Assembly (NCBI GenBank): GCA_963971225.1
Contig: OZ020270.1
Location: 2,046,001 to 2,110,000 of the forward strand
Direction of reading: 5' to 3'
Origin: Melieria omissa
Lineage: Eukaryota > Arthropoda > Insecta > Diptera > Ulidiidae
DNA length: 64,000 nt
Made by a program: the position numbers and the translations under genes. Positions 11,301 through 20,791 of this stretch are shown piece after piece; the stretch's first letter is position 1; every line of letters starts with the position of its first letter. A model generated the notes under the pieces. That model had not been told where the DNA came from. It did not search any database and worked only from the letters and a program-made list of their open reading frames with translations.

Positions 11301-11449
11301 TTTTTAACAGTAGTTTAAAACTAAAAGCTCCAATTGACTCATTTTTTTTTGTTTCAAAAATGTTTTACAACACATTTCATACGTTTTTTAAGGCAACCCC
11401 CCATTCCTTTGTACAATTTGTGTTTTGCAAACGTAACAAAAGTAGATGA
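8330..11449 (+). pseudogene. P-1 transposase, THAP type, broken
   Basis: Starts at the ATG at 8330 just after the tandem array. Residues about 14-80 are a THAP zinc finger (C2CH) with CAIFSCQRS and FICGNHF. A coiled-coil-like basic region follows. After a one-base frameshift near 9000 the catalytic region runs from 9027 (LKLNLPSKTSLLRWAPIKSL, then MFDEF with the first catalytic Asp). M2 sits at 9434-10162; the frames on either side are in register across one TTAA. Further frameshifts occur near 10230-10266, 10555-10593 and 11150. Later segments contain IVCDQGSNNR and QDPLENLFYLVRKRG, matching P-2. In active P elements this protein binds the ends and catalyses GTP-dependent cut-and-paste transposition. 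This copy is dead. Confidence 0.85.
9434..10162. mobile_element. M2 MITE copy 1 (TTAA target), inside P-1 transposase
   Basis: A 729-bp element with inverted ends GGGAAGGCTCCCCTGGATTT / AAATCCAGGGGAGCCTTCCC, flanked by TTAA at 9430-9433 and 10163-10166. The second copy (28791-29519) has exactly the same length and is inserted in the opposite orientation in P-2. On the minus strand, 9849-10085 is a 78-codon open frame containing FKRVYLETIF, related to the M1 frame. The core ATGGTTTCGAGATAAACGCG lies at about 9963-9982. Confidence 0.9.
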
Positions 11450-11560
11450 ATACAAAATGTGGTTTTCAGAACCGTCTACTTGTAGGGAACATAAGCAATT
11501 TATATTAGATTACTTTTTAATAATTTTGCTAAGAAAAAATTGCATTTAAAATTGCAAGTA

Positions 11561-13224
11561 AACCGAAAAATAAGAATAAAATAAAAATACTAAAGAACAC
11601 ATAAAACTGCTAAATAATATAAATTTTAAGGAAATGATAATAATAAATAATAATATGTTGCTGTTAATATGTATATGAATTCAAAAATTTATCGTATGAA
11701 TTTTATAAGGCCAGAAGGCAACGTAGCCTACATGAATGCCAACATTGCACAGCAGAAATTCATGGTTTTGGTTTTTTATCAATAGGAACGCATACTCTAC
11801 TGTACGCCTTTGTGAATTCACATGGTTCATTCATAGCAGAACCGAAAGCCATGGAAATTCAATTTGATTTTTATCTTGTGCAGTTGCTCGTATTGTTTTC
11901 ATTCACCTCAGCGCATACACAAGCAACACGCACATTTATTTTCACACGGACACACACCCTTGCATATTTGAATTTGCAAACGGTACGCCGCGGCGCGCCG
12001 CACAGTGGCTGATTCTGCCGACGTAGGTTGCAAAAGTCGATTTTGTCATGTTCGATTTGGGGGAAACTCTTATACTTGTCCGATAGATAAATGATTGGAC
12101 CTAAGAAATCCGAAAACCTTAACTAAATTGGACAAATAGTTTTACTTGTAGAGCCCGTCAAAGTTGAGCAATTTGTAGAGTGTGAAATAATATCAGCAAT
12201 TTGCACTTTTTCGGCAAAGCTGAAGTTTTAAAATACGGAAAGGAGCAAATTAGTTAAAACTTTTTGCACCAGCATCGTAAAAGAAGGCATTTGTAGTAAA
12301 TAATTAAATATAGAAAAAAAAAAGTTGGTTGTTGTTGTTGTCTTTTCATAGGCACTCACTTGAAGCATTGTTTTTATCGCTCTTTTTGAACTTTCGATAG
12401 ACTTTCAAAAAAAAGGCCATACTTGCCACGGTTCCGTCTTTGGGAAAATTGTTCACTAGTCTTCTGTGAGTTCTGCCATGAAGAGATCGGGTGCCCGATT
12501 TTGCCCGACTGGATTTTACAGCGATATTTCTGTGGCCACCTCGCGCAATTTTGTGCTTTCGGGTGCGTACGTTCAAACAAGTTCGTCAAGGTTTTGAAAG
12601 TCAATCAATTACACGCGATTATACTTGTTGCCAGGGCATGCAAATGTGGATTTTGGCTTCATTTAAGATGTGATACAAGCTTGCAATTCAATATTAAGTC
12701 GACTTTTTTTTGGCGTATATTGCTGTAAGCTCGAAGTAAAGAATACTTTGACTGGATGCGCAGTTTGCACATACGAAAAACAAGTTGGCTTTCATTTCCG
12801 GCAACCAGTCAATCATCAATGTATCCTTTGATTTTGTTTTTAACAAAATACAAACACTGTGACTGTCATACAATTTTTTTTTTTAATTTGAGCAAAACTC
12901 AGTCAGTCGCCATTAGTCTTTGAGTTGAACCGCGCCAATGAAACAATTAGTTATTGAAAAACAAAAAGCAGACTTATATCTATGTGTACTGTCTAAAACC
13001 CACTTATGTGTCTGGGCTGTTCAAAAATCCCACAACGGGTAAAAACCTAAGAACTGCAGGTACCTGCTAGTATTAGAAGCTTAGTACCTGCTATTTGAAT
13101 GCATATGCAAATCCTACTTATAAATAAAAGAGTTTAGAGTAATTAAAGTTAGTTTCGATTTTAATTTGAACTAAACATCACTTTAATTCCGCCACTGCAA
13201 CTAAACCGAAGAAGAAGCACACAA
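11561..13224. other. no gene recognised
   Basis: AT-rich intergenic DNA. Short open frames on both strands around 12346-12728 overlap in several frames and match nothing I know. Around 13060-13095 GGTACCTGCTAGTATTAG and GTACCTGCTA form a small imperfect repeat. No inverted-repeat boundaries identified. Confidence 0.4.
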
Positions 13225-13602
13225 ATGTTTCTGAAAAATTCGAAGCCGTTTGAAATATTTACTATTTCGAAGACAAAGAAGTTCGTTCTGGCTGTCGCTA
13301 AAGAAATTGGTTACGTCGAAAAAAGTTTACCTGCATCCAACGTATCTACGACTAAAGAAAAGATATCCAGGACTTATCGTACTATAAAGTGGAACTGGAT
13401 TGCGGCAAACCGTACCCAATTCAATTTTGTCCAGAATAATGAGGAGTGGTTGGAAAAAACAACTTACTTCGATGCAGGAGATGCATGTAGCATAAGCGAT
13501 GACCAACCATCGACATCAAAGGCGGCAATAGGAAGGCCGAAAAAGAGGTCGGTGCGTCATTCACTAAAACAAGGAAGCTTATGGAGGCAACAGGAAAAAT
13601 AA
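13225..13602 (+). pseudogene. unrecognised open frame, possible TE remnant
   Basis: A 125-codon frame of unknown function. Its second half contains a Ser/Thr-rich stretch (SDDQPSTSKAA) followed by GRPKKR, a pattern I associate with uncharacterised, probably transposon-derived arthropod proteins. Around 13540 the coding character seems to continue in the next frame (FTKTRKLMEATGK), which suggests a frameshift. No catalytic motif is visible. No neighbour supports a host function. Confidence 0.25.
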
Positions 13603-15240
13603 CTACCATCCACTTTTCAGAAGCTTTGACCATAAAATAAAATAAGGATCAGGAGAAAATTAAAGGCATTATAGTGAAAACTGTTTTACCAGCAAACTCG
13701 GATCCTGTTAAAAGAATTAAAAACAGTATTCCCACCCCACGCAATGTGCTCCCGATCAAATATAGTCCTAATGAAGCTTTAGCATTGTTTTTGAACTTAG
13801 GATTGTCCAAAAAAATTTACTTCTTACGTAAATTTTTCGAATTCTGGTTCTAATTTTGAAAGCGAAATTTATTAATTTTTATCTTTAAATTTGACTCTTT
13901 CAGCTTATTTCTTCAATTTCTTATTACTTTTCATCTTTTTTAATGAATTTTCATTAATTTTGCAACTAAAAGTTAACATTGTTGCTCGCATTATTCTTAT
14001 TTACAGTAACCCGAACTTTGACAAACTATTACGTAGCACCCTGTACATTGATTGAGTTTATTTTTGAGAATACAATAGCCTGATGAATTTCTAATCAACA
14101 GCAAAAAAAATTTCCAATTATCTCTATTCGTTCAGGAGTTATTAATTTTGCAACCTGAAATGACAAATTGAGCCACTGTGCGCCGTCTCGTGCCAAGCAG
14201 CACAGCACAGCTCGCAATTGATGTTCCTTGTCGAACATCCCACAAATAATGAAGATAAACTTCGAAAATTGAAGTTTGACGAAGCCAGCGACAAAACTTC
14301 GTGCAGCCGAAGTACGTGTGGGACATGGCTGAACTACAAGGTTTATCGCTTTTGTCAAAATCGTCGGTGTCAGCAGTGGTGCGGTGTTGCCGCATCGGTT
14401 GAAATGAAAATACCTGACTGAAAACAACTGACCTGAGCGCTTTTCCCGTTTTTTCACTCAAATACAGCACCGTCTGGCAACAATCACTTTTGTCTGTTTT
14501 CAGTTTCTCCCTCTTTCGTCGGAAAATGACAGCTGAATTTGACAGTAGCGACACACGATCCTACCAACAAAATACATGTGGTTTTTGGTGTTGCGGGGAT
14601 GCTATTACCTTGTTTATTGTGCCATGGTGTGGGACCTACTGTGCTATATTTGCGTGACCGAAAAATGTTGTACTGCCTCTATGGTACCTCTATGTGTTTA
14701 TTTGCTTAGTGGTTATACTAATAGAACAATTAGTGCTTTATTATTATTGTAATATTCAATAATAATAATAATAATAATCGGAGGAAGAATTTGTAAAAAT
14801 GCAAACGTGCAAGACTGGAAAATGCTACACATCGAGAACGCACAAAAAAGCACACATTGCAAATATTGCAAAAATTCCGCAAACAGCCACAAACTTTCTC
14901 CATTTCTTTTTAATTTGGTTTTCGGTTGATCCATTTCCACCTACAAGCAATACATATGTGGAAATTATATAAAAAGATTGAAATAAAACCAAATATAAAG
15001 AAAATACGCTTGCGTGTCGTGTCGTGTGCCGTGTGTCGTGTGCACCTACACACGATGTCACACACAAAACAAGGGTTTTTGCGTAGCAGATATGCAAAAA
15101 ATGCAAACTGTTTTTGCTTGTATTTTGTTTTTGTATCATTGCACGGATTGCAAGATTCTGCAATTTTTGCATTTCGTGCACCTTGCAAGGGTTTTGCAAG
15201 ACATCGAGAATACCCCTATTGATTTGTTTCCGACATAGCC
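13603..15240. other. no gene recognised; low-complexity patches
   Basis: AT-rich DNA with an ATT/AAT simple repeat at about 14740-14780 and a TGTCG/TGTGTCG-type repeat at about 15010-15045. Overlapping open frames on both strands at 14095-14554 and 14825-15238 show no domain and look like chance frames in compositionally biased sequence. Confidence 0.4.
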
Positions 15241-15429
15241 GGGCTTATCGTTGCGTAAAGCTAAAGCAGTTTTAGAGAAAACTGGTGTTCAAATATTAAA
15301 AGAGACGATTCGAGGACGTTTTATAACTAACGACGTTAAATACCGGAACTCTTTGAAAACAAAGTTGCTCTCATCATCGCACGTTCAAAAACGGCTTGCC
15401 TGGGCTTAGGCCAATTCAGATCAGAATTG
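15241..15429 (+). pseudogene. Tc1-like transposase remnant, first part
   Basis: Conceptual translation gives VLEKTGVQILKETIRGRF and SSSHVQKRLAWA, typical of the region just before the first catalytic Asp in Tc1-type transposases. In-frame stops show decay. Gyp-A interrupts it, with target duplication ATTG; it resumes at 20337. Confidence 0.6.
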
Positions 15430-15602
15430 TGTCAAGTAACTTGGCCGCACTGCTCCCAGCTGGTGCCGCAGCCAAGCTCACGCAGCAAAAAAAGAAGAAG
15501 ACGAACAACGGCCGCCCGCGCACGCGCACGTCAATCGCGCTAACACGAAATATTTAAATTAACTTGTGTGATTATCAGAAAGAAACCAATAAAACCCTGA
15601 CA
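15430..15602 (+). repeat. Gyp-A 5' LTR
   Basis: A 173-bp LTR, TG...CA type, containing CAATAAAACC as a possible polyadenylation signal. One visible base difference from the 3' LTR, at TTGTGTG versus TTGAGTG. Confidence 0.92.
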
Positions 15603-15605
15603 AAT

Positions 15606-15619
15606 TCAGAAGTGCGATT
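15606..15619 (+). promoter_or_regulatory. Gyp-A primer binding site, tRNA-Leu type
   Basis: TCAGAAGTGCGATT begins four bases after the LTR. It complements, with one mismatch, the 3' end of eukaryotic tRNA-Leu (…TCCCACTTCTGA). Gyp-B has the perfect version at the same offset. Confidence 0.6.
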
Positions 15620-15695
15620 ATCCACGTTACTGCGAACGAAAAAGAAAAGCTTTAGAAAAGTTTCTGTTTGTGTGTTTTGTTGCTTCCCCGAAAAC

Positions 15696-18600
15696 ATGAA
15701 CCGACGCGACCGGGCAGTAGACCTGAAAAGTTGCAACGTCGCAAACTTAAAAAAACGGTTGCGCGATCTCGGGCTGCCGTGCACGGGAAGCAAGGCGGAT
15801 CTTGTTGCAAGACTGCAAGAGCAGCAGAGAGATTATTATTCGAGTGCGTTGGGCGAAAGCGAAATGGAGCCAATGAGTTCCTCATCGCCTGTGCCAATGT
15901 CATATACTGCGCCACTAACGTCTTGTGAGGTGCAGTCGGGTGGAAACGTTAATTGGTGCGGTGTGTCTGCTACGGTACCTGCGACGCTATGCAGGAGCAG
16001 CACGATGCCAGTGTATGTGTGCCAGAATCCTGTCCTGACGTCAGCGCAACGTTTTGCGCAGGACAATGTGCATCAGTTTTATGAAGCGGAGCGTTCTCCG
16101 CCATTGAACTTGCGATTTCGGCATAATGGTGTGGAATCGGCTAACGGTATAGGCCGAAGCGTGAATCAGTGCGACGCGGCTGCTGCGGCGCCTGTAACGG
16201 TTTGTAGCAACGGCACAATGCCAATGTATGGGTGTCAGAATTCGGTTGTTACGCCGGCGCAGCGTTTTGCGCAGAACGATTTATATCATGGCGTTGCCAA
16301 CCACTTCAGTAACGTCCATGATGTAATTTCAATTTTACCAACATTTAACCCAGCAGAAAAAAATGTGTCGGCAACACAGTTTGTGGGACGCATTGAGCAG
16401 TTGCGAAATGCGTACGGCTGGGGCGACAAGGTATTACTCTTCGCGGTACAAACAAAGCTGCAGGGTGCAGCAAAATTGTGGGTGGATTCTATACCAGAGA
16501 TTTTTACCAATTGGACACATTTTGTCGAGACATTTTTGCGCGAATTTCCGTCGCGAGTTAATGTTGCAGACGTGCACATCGAATTGATGCGTACGCGCCG
16601 GAACGCAAACGAATCACCGGAAACGTTTTACTACCGGGTGCTAGCCGTAAGCCGTCGTGGTGGACTTGACGATCAGTCCATAATAAAATACATTATAAAC
16701 GGGATCAATGACAATGATTTAAAAAGAGTTTTATCTATTAATTATTACGTTTCATGCAATGAACTGCTGAACGCAATCGTGAACTATTGCGCATATAACT
16801 CGGTTAATGTGCCAACACGGTATGCTAACACTAAAATTGACACTAAAACGGATACGGAAACGCATGTCGACCCAGCATCGGCTAGAAAAGATAAAGACGC
16901 GATCGTGTGTTATAATTGCAACAAACGAGAACACATTTCGAGAAATTGTCCTGACCCACAGCGAAAAGTGAGGTGCGAATATTGTGGAAAAACGGGCCAC
17001 AAGGCAAATGAGTGTAAAACGGGCGGACAAAAAGCAATATCGAATTGCAACGCGGTTGACAATGGTGAAAATACAGATACAATTAAAAGAATCAAAGTGA
17101 ATGGTGTTGAGGCAAATGCGTTAATCGACACGGGTAGCAAGCGTACTTTGATGCAGAAAACATTCGCGGAAAGGCTTGGTCCAGAAGAGGACTGCAGTGT
17201 GTTGCTTAAAGGTTTCGGCGGCGGGAAATATCAATGTGTTGCGAAAATGAAAGCCATTCTTAAAATTGATGGGAATGATTGTGAGACTGATATATTGATC
17301 GTGGATGACGCCATGATTAATTATCCGGTTCTCGTCGGTATTGACGTTTTGCGCACAAAAGATCGCCAATTCGTACTCGACGGCGAAGAGTGTTGGTTGG
17401 TCAAGAAAGACACGAACACGGTATCGGCAATTACGGACGGAGACTTCGCTGATCTAAACGAGATGTTAAATAAATACAAGAAGTGCTTCGCGGCTGAATC
17501 GGCTGCCGTGGGTAGAACGAACTTGAGCAAAATGAAAATTAAGTTATCGTCAGAGGTGCCGATCAATATGAAACCGTACCGGGTACCATTTGCGAGACGT
17601 CCGATAGTGAAAGACATAATCGACGATTTGTTGAAAAGTGAAATCATACGCCCGTCGAACTCACCGTACGCGTCCCCAATCGTATTGGTCGAAAAGAAAA
17701 ACCACGAATTCCGAATGTGCGTAGATTACAGACAATTAAACAAAATTACTGTGAAACAGCCGTTTCCGATGCCGATTATCGAAGAACTGTTTGCACAACT
17801 GTCCGGGTACAGTTATTTCACGACTCTTGACTTTAAAATGGGTTATCACCAAATCGAGGTGGACGAAGAATCGAAGCCGTACACGGCGTTCGTTACAACG
17901 GACGGACATTATGAGTACAACCGAATGCCGTTCGGATTGGTAAACGCACCTGCCGTTTTCCAAGAAACAATGGGTAGGCTGATCGAACAGTGTAAACTAC
18001 AAAATATTATCGCGTACCTTGATGATGTAATCATCGCGAGCCGCTCAGTCGAAGAGGGGTTAAGCAAACTGAACGATTTTCTACAAGTGATTGAAAAACA
18101 TGGTTTGACGTTGCGTTTGGACAAGTGTAGATTTCTCGCGGAAGAAATCGAGTTTCTCGGACATAAAATAAACGGTGATGGCATAAGGCCTGGTGAATGT
18201 AAAGTGCTAGCAATAAAACATTTTAAAATACCGACAACGCAGGCCGAAGTACGGCGATTTTTGGGTCTAACCGGGTTCTTTCGAAAGTTCGTGGAAGATT
18301 ATTCGCTAATTTCGCGGCCTCTGACGAAGCTGATAACGAAAACAGAGAAGTTCGAGTGGGGTGATGCCCAACAAAATGCATTTGAAATGTTGATTAAAAA
18401 ACTGTGCAGTGATCCGGTATTAGCGCTTTATAGTTACAACGCCTCGCACGAAGTGCATACGGATGCAAGCAGTCTAGGTATCGCGGCAGTGCTTCTGCAG
18501 TCCAACACCGACGGGGGTGCTTGGAAGGCGGTCATGTATTTCAGTCGTCATTGCACCGAGGCGGAGTCCAAATACCACAGTTACGAACTGGAAGTCCTGG

Positions 18601-19283
18601 CGGTAGTGGAAGCATTGAAACGTTTTCGGGTCTATTTGCTGGGTAAGTCGTTCAAAGTAGTAACTGATTGTTCAGCGATTACCGCAGTCAAAGCGAAGAC
18701 TCCTCTCATACCCCGAATTGCACGATGGTGGGTGCATTTAATGGAATACAACTTTGAAATTCTCCATCGAGCTGGTTCCCGCATGACTCATGTCGACGCC
18801 TTAAGCAGGGCGCCTATCGAATCGGATGCTGTACTACGTGTCGAGATGGTCGACGACGATTGGCTGTTGACGATGCAGATGCAGGACCCCGTACTACAAA
18901 CCACGATTTCCAGGTTGAAGGAAGGTAACGACACCCACGACGAGAAACAGTTGCGCAGGGAATACTGCCTGCGTAACAATCGGCTCTACCGACGCGATGG
19001 TGACAAGCTGTTGTTTGTTGTACCTAAAGCGGTACGCTGGCGGGTAGTAAAGTACTGCCATGATGAAATGGGGCATTTCAGTGTAGACAAGACCCTCGAA
19101 CGAGTGTTGCAGCATTTCTGGTTTCCGCGAGCACGAAAATACGTTAAAGAGTACATCCTGTCTTGTGTTGACTGTTGTTACAACAAAACGAAAGGGGGAA
19201 ACCGGAAGGTGACCTTCATACCACAGCCATGGAGCCCATTCCTTTTAGACTTTTGCATCTCGATCATTTGGGGCCATTTGTGA
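15696..19283 (+). CDS. Gyp-A Gag-Pol (Gag, protease, RT, RNase H, integrase N-part)
   Basis: The start is the ATG at 15696; upstream codons run into the LTR without an ATG. Residues about 9-43 form a SAP-like DNA-binding motif (LKSCNVANLKKRLRDLGLPC). Gag is followed by two CCHC zinc knuckles (CYNCNKREH.. and CEYCGKTGH.., residues about 404-439), a protease with IDTGS (about 477), reverse transcriptase with CVDYRQLNK and the catalytic AYLDDV (about 772), RNase H (VHTDASS, about 922) and the integrase zinc finger (HDEMGH, then CVDC). The frame then runs out after about 1195 codons, because the integrase core continues in another frame. Gag and Pol are in one frame with no programmed shift. Confidence 0.9.
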   Translation: MNRRDRAVDLKSCNVANLKKRLRDLGLPCTGSKADLVARLQEQQRDYYSSALGESEMEPMSSSSPVPMSYTAPLTSCEVQSGGNVNWCGVSATVPATLCRSSTMPVYVCQNPVLTSAQRFAQDNVHQFYEAERSPPLNLRFRHNGVESANGIGRSVNQCDAAAAAPVTVCSNGTMPMYGCQNSVVTPAQRFAQNDLYHGVANHFSNVHDVISILPTFNPAEKNVSATQFVGRIEQLRNAYGWGDKVLLFAVQTKLQGAAKLWVDSIPEIFTNWTHFVETFLREFPSRVNVADVHIELMRTRRNANESPETFYYRVLAVSRRGGLDDQSIIKYIINGINDNDLKRVLSINYYVSCNELLNAIVNYCAYNSVNVPTRYANTKIDTKTDTETHVDPASARKDKDAIVCYNCNKREHISRNCPDPQRKVRCEYCGKTGHKANECKTGGQKAISNCNAVDNGENTDTIKRIKVNGVEANALIDTGSKRTLMQKTFAERLGPEEDCSVLLKGFGGGKYQCVAKMKAILKIDGNDCETDILIVDDAMINYPVLVGIDVLRTKDRQFVLDGEECWLVKKDTNTVSAITDGDFADLNEMLNKYKKCFAAESAAVGRTNLSKMKIKLSSEVPINMKPYRVPFARRPIVKDIIDDLLKSEIIRPSNSPYASPIVLVEKKNHEFRMCVDYRQLNKITVKQPFPMPIIEELFAQLSGYSYFTTLDFKMGYHQIEVDEESKPYTAFVTTDGHYEYNRMPFGLVNAPAVFQETMGRLIEQCKLQNIIAYLDDVIIASRSVEEGLSKLNDFLQVIEKHGLTLRLDKCRFLAEEIEFLGHKINGDGIRPGECKVLAIKHFKIPTTQAEVRRFLGLTGFFRKFVEDYSLISRPLTKLITKTEKFEWGDAQQNAFEMLIKKLCSDPVLALYSYNASHEVHTDASSLGIAAVLLQSNTDGGAWKAVMYFSRHCTEAESKYHSYELEVLAVVEALKRFRVYLLGKSFKVVTDCSAITAVKAKTPLIPRIARWWVHLMEYNFEILHRAGSRMTHVDALSRAPIESDAVLRVEMVDDDWLLTMQMQDPVLQTTISRLKEGNDTHDEKQLRREYCLRNNRLYRRDGDKLLFVVPKAVRWRVVKYCHDEMGHFSVDKTLERVLQHFWFPRARKYVKEYILSCVDCCYNKTKGGNRKVTFIPQPWSPFLLDFCISIIWGHL

Positions 19284-20173
19284 AGAGCAAACATGGCTAT
19301 ACACACATTATTGCCATCAGCGACGCTTTCACCAAATATCTGGTCGTGAAGGCCGTACGTAGCACCAAAACTCAACCAGTGCTGCAGGCTCTAAACGATA
19401 TTTCCTGTTATTTTGGGTTACCGACGCGTGTGGTTACGGATCGTGGCACAGCTTTCACTGCCAAGCAATTCGCCCAATATTGCGAGGAAAACGGTATTAC
19501 CCACATTAAAACAGCAGTTCGGACGCCACGCGCAAACGGTCAAGTCGAGCGAGCAAATCAGACGATACTTAACTACCTGCGAACATGGACAACCAACCCG
19601 AAGGATTGGGACGAGCAGCTAAGGAACTTGCAGTGGACTGTCAACTCCCAGAAAAGTACGACGACGGGGTATAGCCCCAATGAACTTATTTTCGACTTCA
19701 AACTTAACAACGTGGTCCATAATCGAATGTTGGCAGCGGTCGTTGAGGACGATCAGGATCAACCCATGCAAGAGAAGCGAGACGCCGCCCTTGCTCGTAT
19801 TGAAGAACAGCGCTCCAAGTGGAAGGTACGTTTTGACCAGAAGCATCGACGGCCCTCCATCTACGCAGTCAACGATTTGGTAGTCGTGCAGAACGAGCCT
19901 CCTGCGACTGGCGAATCGCGGAAACTCGAACCGAAGTTCCGAGGCCCATACGTTGTTGCCGAAGTACTCGGTAATGATCGTTACCTTATACGGGATGCTG
20001 ATGGCATGCAAACCAGTCAGCGAAAACTTGAAACCGTGCATGCCTCGGACAAGCTAAAACCGTGGTGTTTGATGCCTCCGGAGCTAGACGGTGTGAGTGA
20101 TGACGACGGCGAGGAAGGTGATACATCAGACATCGGGACGATGCCTTGTCAGGAAGGGCCGACTGTCAAGTAA
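19175..20173 (+). CDS. Gyp-A integrase core and C-terminus (shifted frame)
   Basis: Overlaps the preceding frame; translation becomes integrase-like from about 19195, next to a run of five G. The catalytic triad is D in HLDHLGPF, D in VTDRGTAF and E in GQVERAN, with 35 residues between the last two, as in Ty3/gypsy integrases. A basic linker and a C-terminal region with KFRGPYVVAEV follow. The stop TAA falls in the first ten bases of the 3' LTR. A single small indel explains the split; with only this copy I cannot say whether it is a mutation or an assembly error. Confidence 0.88.
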   Translation: MLQQNERGKPEGDLHTTAMEPIPFRLLHLDHLGPFVKSKHGYTHIIAISDAFTKYLVVKAVRSTKTQPVLQALNDISCYFGLPTRVVTDRGTAFTAKQFAQYCEENGITHIKTAVRTPRANGQVERANQTILNYLRTWTTNPKDWDEQLRNLQWTVNSQKSTTTGYSPNELIFDFKLNNVVHNRMLAAVVEDDQDQPMQEKRDAALARIEEQRSKWKVRFDQKHRRPSIYAVNDLVVVQNEPPATGESRKLEPKFRGPYVVAEVLGNDRYLIRDADGMQTSQRKLETVHASDKLKPWCLMPPELDGVSDDDGEEGDTSDIGTMPCQEGPTVK

Positions 20174-20336
20174 CTTGGCCGCACTGCTCCCAGCTGGTGC
20201 CGCAGCCAAGCTCACGCAGCAAAAAAAGAAGAAGACGAACAACGGCCGCCCGCGCACGCGCACGTCAATCGCGCTAACACGAAATATTTAAATTAACTTG
20301 AGTGATTATCAGAAAGAAACCAATAAAACCCTGACA
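20164..20336 (+). repeat. Gyp-A 3' LTR
   Basis: 173 bp, nearly identical to the 5' LTR. Its first bases encode the last codons and stop of Pol. Followed by the target duplication ATTG. Confidence 0.92.
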
Positions 20337-20545
20337 ATTGGAATAATGTAATATTCACGGATGAATCCTAATTTTGGGCAAATAGTAGCATAAATCGATC
20401 TTGGTGTGCCGCCATCAACCGATTGCTCCAACGAATTGTTAAAGTCCCAGTTAAGGTCCATGTTTGGGGCTGCTTCTCAGAAAAAGGATTTGGGCGACTT
20501 TTCGTTATTACCACCAACTTGAACGCGGTTTTGTTTATTTGAGAT
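20337..20545 (+). pseudogene. Tc1-like transposase remnant, second part
   Basis: Continues the remnant at 15241. Translation shows NNVIFTDES (first catalytic Asp) followed by a stop, then VPVKVHVWGCFSEKGFG, typical of Tc1-type transposases. It ends where P-3 sequence begins, at about 20546. Confidence 0.6.
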
Positions 20546-20790
20546 ACTCAGGAATCCATGAATCAAATCCTATTACAAGCTGAGACGGACGAAACTGTTT
20601 TTTGTACTGATGAGGAGAAAGATAATGACGTCCAATTGTGTGATCTCGATTTCAGCAGTAATGAGTACGCTAATTATTTTTTAGATGACAACTTTGACAA
20701 TCGAGCAGAAATTAACGTGGAGTTAGTTTCAATAAGATATTTTGTGGGATATGTTGCTTACAAAATTCTCTCAAAAATTAATTGTGACAT
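20546..20790 (+). pseudogene. P-3: C-terminal fragment of a P-type transposase
   Basis: Translation includes EYANYFLDDNF, ELVSIRYFVGYVAYKIL and KINCD. It aligns with residues encoded at 35160-35310 of P-2 (AYTNYFLEDVF, ELVSVRYFIGYVAYKVL, KLNCD). The rest of the gene is absent on the left, where Tc1-like sequence abuts, and cut on the right by mariner. A third, distinct P lineage in this window. Confidence 0.75.
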
Positions 20791-20791
20791 A

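Larger units (their letters stand above)
7661..11560 (+). mobile_element. P-1, decayed P-superfamily transposon (ends approximate)
   Basis: The leader from about 7670 aligns with the leader of P-2 (28400 onward): both have CAACCACCAAAAATGCCAAC, then a run that ends TTTTCGTATGCCTTGCG, then a 54-bp tandem array, then a THAP-type transposase start. Exact termini are not visible. A degraded right terminus near 11790-11815 (ACGCATACTCT, then TTTGTG) is possible. The element is interrupted by M2 copy 1. Confidence 0.7.
15430..20336 (+). mobile_element. Gyp-A, Ty3/gypsy LTR retrotransposon with SAP-Gag
   Basis: A 4907-bp element with two 173-bp LTRs (15430-15602, 20164-20336) starting TGTCAAG and ending CCTGACA, which differ at one position I can see. 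It is flanked by the 4-bp duplication ATTG (15426-15429; 20337-20340). The primer site resembles tRNA-Leu. There is no env. The Pol stop lies in the first bases of the 3' LTR. The coding region is noticeably richer in GC and CG dinucleotides than the surroundings. One frameshift near 19.2 kb separates the integrase core from the rest. Confidence 0.92.

Noticed and set aside
12346..12728. Overlapping open frames on both strands
   Set aside because: No domain or similarity recognised in any frame; mutual overlap suggests chance.
14095..14554. Two overlapping minus-strand frames of 120-140 codons
   Set aside because: No recognisable domain, and the frames overlap each other and a plus-strand frame.
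15564..15695. N-terminal extension of Gyp-A Gag
   Set aside because: It begins in the 5' LTR and has no ATG before 15696; the upstream codons span the primer site and are not expected to be translated.
19175..19283. Programmed frameshift between two Gyp-A Pol frames
   Set aside because: It falls inside the integrase, not at gag/pol or a natural domain border, and Gyp-B has no break there; an accidental indel is more likely.
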